Both the position numbers and the translations under genes were made by a program. A stretch of DNA of 46,685 bases from Clostridia bacterium (lineage in GTDB: Bacteria; Bacillota; Clostridia; Christensenellales; CAG-138): positions 1 through 46,685 of the forward strand of contig JAUNBP010000009.1 of the NCBI GenBank assembly GCA_030526995.1. Direction: 5' to 3'. How positions within the stretch are numbered: the stretch's first letter is position 1; the number at the start of each line of letters is the position of its first letter. Under the pieces are notes generated by a model. It did no database searches and was not told where the DNA came from. It was given only the letters and a program-made list of their open reading frames with translations. This document shows positions 15,173 to 22,008 of the stretch, piece by piece.

Positions 15173-17023
15173 ATGAAAAAGACTGCTCTAAAAACAGCCA
15201 TTATTGCTTTAATTCTCTGCGTTGCGCTCGTTGCGACCTCGTGCCGTGCCCTCGTGGACGTCGCCCGAGATTACCTTGGTTCCGAGGTCACCTCGGCTCC
15301 TACCGATCGGCCCACCGAAGTGCCCACAGAAGTACCTACCGAGCAGCCCGAGGAATCGGATGCTTCGGAGCCTCCCGCAGGGAACACGCCCACGCCTTCC
15401 GTCTCGGAGGAGATAGTGTTTCCGGATATAGAGCATGGAACCGTAAAGTTTTCGGACATGGTCTTTGTCATGCCCGACACCGATGCGCTGATTGCCGATA
15501 TCGAGCGGGTTCAGAGCGAGTACGGAGAGGGAGCGGACGCCGCCGCCTGCCTTGAAGAATATGAGAGCCTCTGCCAAAGATATACCGATGCAAGCTCCAT
15601 GGCATCGATTGCCTACATCCTCTACTGTCTCGACGTTACCAACGATGAGATGCAGCAGAACTACGAGGATTTGAACAACTCCTTGACCGACGTTAGCTGG
15701 AGGCTCACCGACCTCGGCATTGCGCTGATAGAGGATCCCGCTTCGGGTGCCTCCTACTCACAGGACTATATCGATATGCTCTACCTCGGGGATATGTTGA
15801 ACGACGAGTCGATTCAGGACTTGGTGAAGCAGGAAACCGAGCTTACAAGCCAATACGAGGAGCTTAACTCTACCTTCACGATAGAGTACAACGGGCAGCA
15901 GGTGAGCTATGACGATATCTCTTCCATCGACGATTCCACGCTCATCTACCGCTACTTCGATGAGTTCAATGCGGCAGCCGGTGAAATCTACATTCAGCTT
16001 GTGGACGTCAGAACCGAGATAGCGACCACCCTCGGCTACGACAACTATACCGACTATGCCTATGACAGCTACGACCGAGACTTCTCGCCCGAGGACTCGC
16101 TTGCGCTCGGGGATCGCGTCAAGGCCTATATTGCCCCGCTGTACTTTGAGCTGATTTTTGAGTACATTGCGGAATACTACGGCTTTATCGATAACGCTAC
16201 CGAATATGAACAGGCCTCGACGATGGAGTCCTTGCGCTCCAACATAGAGGCGGTATTCCCCGAACTGATTCCCGCATGGGACTACATGATTGAGTACGAG
16301 CTTTATAACTTCGATCTCAGTGACGTCAAGATGGAGGGCAGCTATTCCACGACGATTGAAAACCTGAACGCCCCGTTTATGTACTCCCACTGGGACGGCG
16401 ACGTTACTACGATAAGCACGATAATCCACGAGTTCGGCCATTACTCAAACTTCTATCTCAACCCCGACACGGGCTGGAACAGCGGCGGCAGTTTGGACCT
16501 TGCCGAGGTCGATTCACAGGGGCTTGAGCTTTTGATGCTCAACCGCGCCGAGCAGATTTACGGAGCGGAGAACGCCGACAGCGCCCGCGTCTATGCGATG
16601 ATGACCGCAATGTACGTACTGATTGCGGGCTGCATGGAGGATGAGTTCCAGCAATATGCCTACGCAAACCCCGATGCAACCTTGGAGGATTTGAACGCCG
16701 AATATTATCGCATAGCCCAAGAGTACGGCTTTGACTTCCTCTATGGCTACAGCGGCACCGAGTGGGCGATGATACACCATCACTTCCAGTCCCCGATGTA
16801 CTACATAAGCTACGCCACCTCCATGCTCGGCGCCCTGCAGGTCTTTGCCGCCGGCACCGAGGACTATGACGCCGCCTGCCACGCCTATCTTTCGATTCAG
16901 TCCCGCCCCCAATACAGCAAGTTCCGCGAGACCCTGATAAGCGCCGGCCTGTCCGACCCCTTCGACGAAACCCTGATAAATGAGATTGCAACGACTATTA
17001 GGAGTTACCTTGCAGGACTGTAA
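15173..17023 (+). CDS. Lipoprotein M3-family (PepF-like) zinc metallopeptidase
   Basis: 616 residues. Seen: a lipoprotein signal peptide with lipobox LVATSC and the modified cysteine at residue 24; a Thr/Pro/Glu-rich tether (TDRPTEVPTEVPTEQPEESD); a long helical, acidic domain; and the catalytic HEFGH in TIIHEFGHYSNFYL near residue 422. The length is close to that of oligoendopeptidase F (about 600). M3 peptidases are normally cytoplasmic oligopeptide-degrading enzymes. Here the enzyme is displayed on the outside of the membrane, presumably trimming peptides for uptake. Stands alone between its own promoter and terminator. Confidence 0.88.
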   Translation: MKKTALKTAIIALILCVALVATSCRALVDVARDYLGSEVTSAPTDRPTEVPTEVPTEQPEESDASEPPAGNTPTPSVSEEIVFPDIEHGTVKFSDMVFVMPDTDALIADIERVQSEYGEGADAAACLEEYESLCQRYTDASSMASIAYILYCLDVTNDEMQQNYEDLNNSLTDVSWRLTDLGIALIEDPASGASYSQDYIDMLYLGDMLNDESIQDLVKQETELTSQYEELNSTFTIEYNGQQVSYDDISSIDDSTLIYRYFDEFNAAAGEIYIQLVDVRTEIATTLGYDNYTDYAYDSYDRDFSPEDSLALGDRVKAYIAPLYFELIFEYIAEYYGFIDNATEYEQASTMESLRSNIEAVFPELIPAWDYMIEYELYNFDLSDVKMEGSYSTTIENLNAPFMYSHWDGDVTTISTIIHEFGHYSNFYLNPDTGWNSGGSLDLAEVDSQGLELLMLNRAEQIYGAENADSARVYAMMTAMYVLIAGCMEDEFQQYAYANPDATLEDLNAEYYRIAQEYGFDFLYGYSGTEWAMIHHHFQSPMYYISYATSMLGALQVFAAGTEDYDAACHAYLSIQSRPQYSKFRETLISAGLSDPFDETLINEIATTIRSYLAGL

Positions 17024-17045
17024 GCAAGGTGCCGTAAAGCTACTT

Positions 17046-17072
17046 AAGCCGCCTAAATCGGGCGGCTTTTAA
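17046..17072 (+). terminator. Terminator of the peptidase gene
   Basis: AAGCCGCC (17046-17053) pairs with GGCGGCTT (17061-17068), followed by TTTTAATT. Confidence 0.85.
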
Positions 17073-17130
17073 TTCGTTAAGCTGTGTTTTATCGGATGCT
17101 AACCGCAGCTTACCTGCATTGTGAGGTGGA

Positions 17131-17159
17131 CGGCGGGCGGATGATATCCGCCCCTACGG
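17131..17159 (+). repeat. Interspersed palindrome, copy 2
   Basis: CGGC, then core GGGCGGATGATATCCGCCC (17135-17153), then CTACGG. Identical to copy 1 over the whole unit. Confidence 0.85.
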
Positions 17160-17220
17160 AAAAATTCATTAATGACGTTATCGTCGCCAAGGGATGCTGT
17201 CCGTCCCTATGCTCGATGTT

Positions 17221-17880
17221 TTAGAGGGGCCTTCGTGTGGCGATTTCAAAGTGATATTTGACTATGCCGAGGTCGATTTTGGAGTAGAAGCCGCCTTTGT
17301 CCTTTATTGTGACCTTGCCGTCCTTCAAGCTTATCAAAAATCGCTGTTGATTTATGGCGGTGGGGGCGAGCATGGCTGCTTCTACGCCCGATAAAAACCA
17401 TTCGGGCGGTTCCGATTCCGCTGTGTAAAGCGCATGGAGCGGCTTGCTCTTTCTCGGCTTTCCCTGCGTTTTGCCGTAGCCTATCGAGATTACGGCTATG
17501 AGCTTTTCGCCGTCTTTAAGCCCGCTGTGCTTCCTTGCCTCGCTCTTGGAGTGGCTGCCCGCAACCCAGCATGTGTTAAGCCCGAGCGTCTGCGCCAAAA
17601 GCACGAGCCGCTCGCCGTAGTAGCCCACCCTCTCGCTCAAATCACGCCCGTCTTTGCCCGCAAGCGCAATATAGTTTTTGACGTTTTCAAACCTGCCGTA
17701 CCTTGCAATAAGCCCCGCAAACGCCCTCGGCTCGTCGGTAATTAGGCGGATGCTCAAATTGCCCTCGGCGTTGCATTTTGCAATCTCAAAATTCAGGGCG
17801 TCCCGCTTCTCCGCTTCGATAGCCCTGTCCAAGTAGCTGCGCACCGAATGCCGCTCCCGAATCGCCTCCAATACCGTCAT
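17221..17880 (-). CDS. Nitroreductase-family flavoprotein
   Basis: 219 residues from ATG 17880 with AGGAGG upstream. Seen: the N-terminal IRERHSVRSYLDRAI motif that binds FMN phosphate in nitroreductases, GYYGERLVLLAQTLGLNTCWVAG in the middle, and APTAINQQRFLISL near the C-terminus. The order and size fit the TM1586-type putative nitroreductases, which bind FMN within one chain. The natural substrate is unknown. Probably an NAD(P)H-dependent reductase of quinone-like or nitro compounds. Transcribed alone. The hairpin array lies directly upstream. Confidence 0.85.
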   Translation of the reverse strand: MTVLEAIRERHSVRSYLDRAIEAEKRDALNFEIAKCNAEGNLSIRLITDEPRAFAGLIARYGRFENVKNYIALAGKDGRDLSERVGYYGERLVLLAQTLGLNTCWVAGSHSKSEARKHSGLKDGEKLIAVISIGYGKTQGKPRKSKPLHALYTAESEPPEWFLSGVEAAMLAPTAINQQRFLISLKDGKVTIKDKGGFYSKIDLGIVKYHFEIATRRPL

Positions 17881-17919
17881 AATCGCACCTCCTAATTAGC
17901 ATTTAAGTAAGCGTTTTTA

Positions 17920-18120
17920 ATGAAATATTTCGCTTCGCTCAATGTGAAATACCTCGCTTGCGCTCGGCATGAAATATCTCACTTCGTTCGATATGAAATA
18001 AAATTTGCCCATATGTGCCGCAGCACATTTCATATTTGCAAGGCAAATATTTCATGGCGAAGCCATTTCACTTGCCCGCAGGGCAAATTTCATTGGAGCT
18101 GCCGCTCCTACGGCAGCTCC
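17920..18120. repeat. Array of short hairpins punctuated by ATGAAAT / ATTTCAT
   Basis: Left half: RTGAAAT at 17920, 17944, 17969 and 17993, spaced 24-25 bases. Right half: the complement ATTTCAY at 18027, 18049, 18065 and 18087. Between the right-hand copies lie small perfect stems with different sequences: TTTGCAAGGCAAA, GGCGAAGCC and TTGCCCGCAGGGCAA, preceded by TGTGCCGCAGCACA. A 9-bp stem, GGAGCTGCC/GGCAGCTCC (18095-18120), closes it and overlaps the end of the sigma-factor gene. No protein is encoded. It may stop both convergent transcripts. Confidence 0.8.
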
Positions 18121-20174
18121 TTCGCTTGCATCTCTGTTACAAGGCCGTTTTTTATTGTCATGGTTCCGAAGAACTCTGCGTCCTTATAGTCGTACTTGTC
18201 GAGCAATTCCCGATAGGCGTCGAGGCTTTGAAGCGGGAAGCTCGAGTAGGCGGAGCTGTCCGTAAGGCTGTGTTGAATCTTATATGTGGAAAGCTCCTCT
18301 GCCGTAAAGGTTGCCCCCTTCTCGGTTTCGATAAGCTCGGGGTGTTTTCTGTCGACGAGCTCGAGGTCGGCGTTGAACGCTATCAGCACCCTTTCCTCCT
18401 TATAGTATCGGCTGTCCCCAAACAGTACCACTCGCTCCGCATCGTCGCCCCTTAAAAGGCTTATCGCCTCCGCTTGGGTGATGCTTGTGCAGGTGTAGAC
18501 GAACATCCAGTATATGCCCTCCCCCTCGTGTATCTGTTCGTACTCGTCAAACCAAAAATAGTAGCTACCGTCGTCGAGCATGGAGCGGCTCACCTTATCG
18601 AAGCAGTCGCTGTGCATCCAGCAAAACGTTCCCCAGTGATTGACAAAGTACCAGTCGCCCCGCTTGCTCAATACCCCGAGCGTCTTGCCGGTCTCGAGCG
18701 TGCCGAGCTTTGTTGAGGTAGCGGCGGGAGCGGAGCGCATGTTGGAGCCGTCCTCGGCGGTCGTAACCACGAGATAGGGTTCGTCCAGCTCGTTTATGGG
18801 CTCGGTCAGGTCGTTAAGATAGGCGTTGGTGTTCTCCTCAAACATCCACACCGCAAAGCATAAGGCTCCCGAAGCCCAGCCCCATTTGCCGTCCTCGTAT
18901 TCCACCAAAAACCAGTTCGACTTTGCGGCGGCTGAGTTCATCCTCGTTCCGAACGGAACGGACTCCACTATATCGTAGTCAAGGGAGGGCCCCTTGCGAA
19001 TGTAAAGCCGCTCCTGAGCCGCTGCGGTGAGCTGCGATATTCCTCCAAGCCAATCCGAATCCGTAGGCACGTAGTCAAGCCCCGATGCGGCTATCGCCCC
19101 GTAAAGCGTATCGGCGTCGGGTACGGTCGTGGGGGCGGCGGTAGGCTCCTCGGTGGGCGCTTTGGTAGGCTCCTCTGTGGGCTGTTGGGTGGTAACGGTG
19201 GCGGTGAGCGTGGGCCGAGCCGTCTGCGGCTGTTGGCTGCTAACGGCGGAGGTGAGCGTGGGCTGAACCGTATGCGGCTCCTCCGTAGCTATGGTTGAAC
19301 TTGGCTCGGGTTCGGACAGGAGCAGCGCCTCCCCCGACTCGGGCTCCTTTTTTAATATCACTATCAGCATTGCGACAACGGCGCAGGCAGCTACCGTAAT
19401 CAGGGCGGGGACAAGCAGTCGCTTGTAGGGGAAGCTGCCCCTCTTTTTGGGGCTTAACTCCCTAACCTCCTCCTCGGGTTCGTATATCTTTGTATAGACC
19501 TGCTCGTCGAAATCGTCACGAAACATCAGCGCAGCGGGCGCCTCATAGCCGCTTGCAAGCGCCTTGATAAGCTCGAACACGTCCGCCATGGCAAGCACCT
19601 TGCCGAGCTTGTTTGCTTTCACCGCCTCCGCCATCTGCTTTTGCAGGTTTTCCCTGCCCAAGAACAAGCGGCTCTTTATTGCTGCCTCGCTGCAATTCAT
19701 GCGCTTGGCTATGGTCTCCACCTCTAAGCCGAGATAGAACCTGTACATCAGCGGCAGCCGCTGGGCGTCGGGAAGCCTGTCCACCATTTGCGAAAGCAAA
19801 AGCTGCGTTTGGTGGTCGCCCATATAATAGTAGCAGTAGCCCGTGTCCTCCTTCTCTCGAAAATCATACTCGACGTAGACCTTGGATTGGCGTTCAAAAT
19901 CCGAGAACAGCACGGGCTGACGGCTCTTTTGCAGCTTGCAGCAGAGGTTTTCGGCAATGAGTTCGAGCCACTCCAAAAAGGTTGACTCGTCCTCGAGCTG
20001 GGTAAGGTTGCGCATCGCCGTCAAAAAGCTCTCCTTGGCGGTGCTCAAGGCGAGCTGCCTGTCCGCCAACATTTTTTGGCACAGAAAATGAACCCTGCCG
20101 ATGCTCTCCCTGTAAAGCAGCTCTATCGCATCGGGGTCTCCGTTCCTTGCCAGCCGAACAGTCCTCATGTCCAT
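18108..20174 (-). CDS. ECF-type sigma factor fused to a membrane segment and extracellular SH3b domains
   Basis: 688 residues from ATG 20174. The promoter TATAAT at 20206-20211 rules out the upstream in-frame ATG at 20234. Domains: sigma region 2-like (about 8-80: NGDPDAIELLYRESIGRV ... FLEWLELIAENL); sigma region 4-like helix-turn-helix (about 132-182: LPDAQRLPLMYRFYLGLEVE, then IAKRMNCSEAAIKSRL); one membrane segment (about 253-275: LLVPALITVAACAVVAMLIV); a Thr/Pro/Glu-rich tether (about 290-355); two SH3b domains (about 388-437 and 470-525); and an unrecognised C-terminal domain. SH3b domains commonly bind cell-wall peptides. The layout suggests a wall sensor whose cytoplasmic sigma part acts at the membrane or after release. 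The sigma core is divergent, so it might instead be a non-catalytic relative. Confidence 0.82.
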   Translation of the reverse strand: MDMRTVRLARNGDPDAIELLYRESIGRVHFLCQKMLADRQLALSTAKESFLTAMRNLTQLEDESTFLEWLELIAENLCCKLQKSRQPVLFSDFERQSKVYVEYDFREKEDTGYCYYYMGDHQTQLLLSQMVDRLPDAQRLPLMYRFYLGLEVETIAKRMNCSEAAIKSRLFLGRENLQKQMAEAVKANKLGKVLAMADVFELIKALASGYEAPAALMFRDDFDEQVYTKIYEPEEEVRELSPKKRGSFPYKRLLVPALITVAACAVVAMLIVILKKEPESGEALLLSEPEPSSTIATEEPHTVQPTLTSAVSSQQPQTARPTLTATVTTQQPTEEPTKAPTEEPTAAPTTVPDADTLYGAIAASGLDYVPTDSDWLGGISQLTAAAQERLYIRKGPSLDYDIVESVPFGTRMNSAAAKSNWFLVEYEDGKWGWASGALCFAVWMFEENTNAYLNDLTEPINELDEPYLVVTTAEDGSNMRSAPAATSTKLGTLETGKTLGVLSKRGDWYFVNHWGTFCWMHSDCFDKVSRSMLDDGSYYFWFDEYEQIHEGEGIYWMFVYTCTSITQAEAISLLRGDDAERVVLFGDSRYYKEERVLIAFNADLELVDRKHPELIETEKGATFTAEELSTYKIQHSLTDSSAYSSFPLQSLDAYRELLDKYDYKDAEFFGTMTIKNGLVTEMQAKELP

Positions 20175-20205
20175 AATGTACGCCCCTGCCCTTTTCTTCA
20201 TCTTA

Positions 20206-20234
20206 ATTATACATAACTTACATACGGCTGTCAA
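20206..20234 (-). promoter_or_regulatory. Promoter of the sigma/SH3b gene
   Basis: Minus strand TTGACA, 17 bases, TATAAT. The consensus housekeeping form implies steady expression rather than dependence on its own ECF product. Confidence 0.85.
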
Positions 20235-20276
20235 CTTTTAAGAATGCTGCAAATAAGACTGCAACAGATAATTTGA

Positions 20277-20317
20277 TATCGATAAGACTTGACTTTTATG
20301 GGTTGAAAGGGCATAAT
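20277..20317 (+). promoter_or_regulatory. rex promoter with TATCGATA palindrome
   Basis: TTGACT (20289-20294), 17 bases, CATAAT (20312-20317). The 8-bp palindrome TATCGATA (20277-20284) ends four bases before the -35. A related pair of sites precedes the adhE promoter. Confidence 0.65.
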
Positions 20318-20348
20318 GGGGATATAAAGATAAAAGGTAGGTAAGGTT

Positions 20349-20972
20349 ATGAACAGATATGTCCCCATAAGCACGCTGAGGCGGCTGCCGGTGTATCTTC
20401 ACTATGTCCGTTCAATCAAGGGCGAGCGGAAGAACGTCTCCGCTGCGGTGATTGCGGAGTTTTTCGGGCTGAATCCCGTTCAGGTTCGCAAGGACTTGGC
20501 TGCCGTCAGCGGGACGGGCAAGCCCAAGACCGGCTATGACGTTGAGGAGCTTATTTGCCAGATTGAGAGCTGCCTCGACTGCAACAACGAGACCAAGTCG
20601 GTTTTAATCGGAGCGGGCAACTTAGGCAGTGCGCTTTTGAGCTACAACGGCTTTTCCGACTACGGCATAAACATAGTTGCAGCCTTTGACACCGACCCCG
20701 AAACGGTGGGCAAGAGCATAGGCGGCAAGCCCGTTTTACCGCTGTCCGACCTTGAGTCCATATGCCGCTTTTCCAAGATTCGCCTCGGCATCATCACGGT
20801 GCCCGCAGGCTCTGCACAGGAAATTTGCGACCGCCTCGTTTCCTGCGGAATAACTGCCGTTTGGAACTTTGCGCCAACGATACTCAAGGCCAAGGATGGC
20901 GTTTTGATTGAGAACGAGAACCTTGCGTCCTCGCTTGCAATCCTCTCCCGCCACCTGCTTTTTGAGAGGTGA
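20349..20972 (+). CDS. rex: Redox-sensing transcriptional repressor Rex
   Basis: 207 residues, the family size. Rex binds DNA when NADH/NAD+ is low and lets go when NADH builds up, turning on fermentative dehydrogenases and hydrogenases. Seen: an N-terminal winged helix (PISTLRRLPVYLHYVRSI ... FFGLNPVQVRKDLAAV), a Rossmann fold starting SVLIGAGNLGSALLSY, and a C-terminal AVWNFAPTIL segment. First gene of the redox island. Its neighbours lysR, adhE and the hydrogenases are typical Rex targets. The classic TTGTTAA-type Rex site is not seen upstream, so the recognised sequence in this organism may differ. Confidence 0.96.
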   Translation: MNRYVPISTLRRLPVYLHYVRSIKGERKNVSAAVIAEFFGLNPVQVRKDLAAVSGTGKPKTGYDVEELICQIESCLDCNNETKSVLIGAGNLGSALLSYNGFSDYGINIVAAFDTDPETVGKSIGGKPVLPLSDLESICRFSKIRLGIITVPAGSAQEICDRLVSCGITAVWNFAPTILKAKDGVLIENENLASSLAILSRHLLFER

Positions 20973-20976
20973 GCGC

Positions 20977-21900
20977 ATGAACCTATTGCACCTCAAATAT
21001 GCGATTGCAATCTCGGAAACCAACTCGATGACCAAGGCTGCCGAGAAGCTCTACACCGCCCAGCCCAACCTCTCCCGTGCCATGCGCGACCTTGAAAGCT
21101 CGCTCGGAATCACGATATTCAAGCGCACCTCCAAGGGCATATACCCAACGGATGAGGGCGAGGAGTTTTTAAGCCGCGCTCGGAAAATCCTTGCTGAGGT
21201 GGACGACCTCGAGGCCAAGTACAGGGACCGTCAGGGCAGGGCTATGCGCTTCTCCGTTTCCGTGCCCCGTGCAAGCTACATAGCCTGCGCCTTCACCGCC
21301 TTTATAGATAAGCTCGACCCCGAACTCAGTGCGGAGATATACTACAAGGAGACCAACGCCCTCCGTGCCATAAGCAACCTCCAAAACGCCGATTACAAAC
21401 TCGGCATCATCCGCTACCAAGCGACCTACGAGAAGAATTTTCGGGATATGCTGAAAGAAAAGGAGCTTTGCTCCGAGCTTTTGTACGAGTTCAACTACCG
21501 ACTTTTGATGTCCGAAAAGCACCCGCTTGCAGCCTGCGATAACGTTCGCCTTTGCGACCTGTCGCCCTACATTGAGATAGCCCACCCCGACCCCTTCGTG
21601 CCCTCCCTGCCCATGCCTACCGTCCTCAAAAACGAACTGATTGACGATACCGACAAGATAATCTACGTCTTTGAGCGGGGCAGCCAGATGGACCTTTTGA
21701 GCCAAAACCCCCTCACCTTTATGTGGGTGTCCCCGATTCCCCAAAGAATCCTCGACCGCTACGGGCTTACAGAGCGGAGCTGCGCCGAAAACACCCGCAA
21801 ATACCGTGACGTTTTAATCTATAAAAAGGATTATCGCCTCTCAAATCTCGATCACGCCTTCCTCGATGAGATTGTAAAAATAAGAGCCGTCCTGCCTTAA
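20977..21900 (+). CDS. LysR-family transcriptional regulator
   Basis: 307 residues from ATG 20977, with GAGAGGTGA upstream and 4 bases after the rex stop. Longer upstream starts would overlap rex without an SD. Seen: a LysR winged helix (MNLLHLKYAIAISETNSMTKAA ... AQPNLSRAMRDLESSLGITIF) followed by an effector domain of about 210 residues. The effector is unknown. Its gene faces adhE, and a palindrome centred about 60 bases upstream of the adhE transcription start fits the usual position of a LysR activator. The most likely role is control of adhE and the genes behind it. Confidence 0.92.
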   Translation: MNLLHLKYAIAISETNSMTKAAEKLYTAQPNLSRAMRDLESSLGITIFKRTSKGIYPTDEGEEFLSRARKILAEVDDLEAKYRDRQGRAMRFSVSVPRASYIACAFTAFIDKLDPELSAEIYYKETNALRAISNLQNADYKLGIIRYQATYEKNFRDMLKEKELCSELLYEFNYRLLMSEKHPLAACDNVRLCDLSPYIEIAHPDPFVPSLPMPTVLKNELIDDTDKIIYVFERGSQMDLLSQNPLTFMWVSPIPQRILDRYGLTERSCAENTRKYRDVLIYKKDYRLSNLDHAFLDEIVKIRAVLP

Positions 21901-21910
21901 TAGATAGCCG

Positions 21911-21977
21911 CATATCGATAAAGCTATATCGGTATGCGATTTGGGAATTTCACATTTCTGCCTTTTGGGGCTATACT
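21911..21977 (+). promoter_or_regulatory. adhE promoter with upstream palindromic operator
   Basis: Promoter TTCACA (21949-21954), 17 bases, TATACT (21972-21977). Upstream, GCATATCGATA (21910-21920) and TATCGGTATGC (21927-21937) are inverse repeats with one mismatch around a 6-base gap. Each arm contains TATCGRTA, as at rex. The imperfect -35 and the operator placement suggest activation. Confidence 0.6.
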
Positions 21978-22008
21978 TTGGGTAAAGAAAAGGCAAGGAG
22001 GAAATTCC

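Noticed and set aside
17920-18093. CRISPR array
   Set aside because: The repeated unit is only 7 bases, changes orientation midway, and the spacers are self-complementary hairpins. No cas genes are nearby.
20175-20234. Upstream ATG (20234) for the sigma/SH3b gene
   Set aside because: It lies in the -35 box of a perfect promoter. ATG 20174 is the first start downstream of the likely transcription start with an SD-like AGGGGC.
20260-20348. Canonical Rex operator upstream of rex
   Set aside because: No TTGTTAA...TTAACAA-like sequence is present. Only TATCGATA is seen, so it is reported as an unassigned operator.
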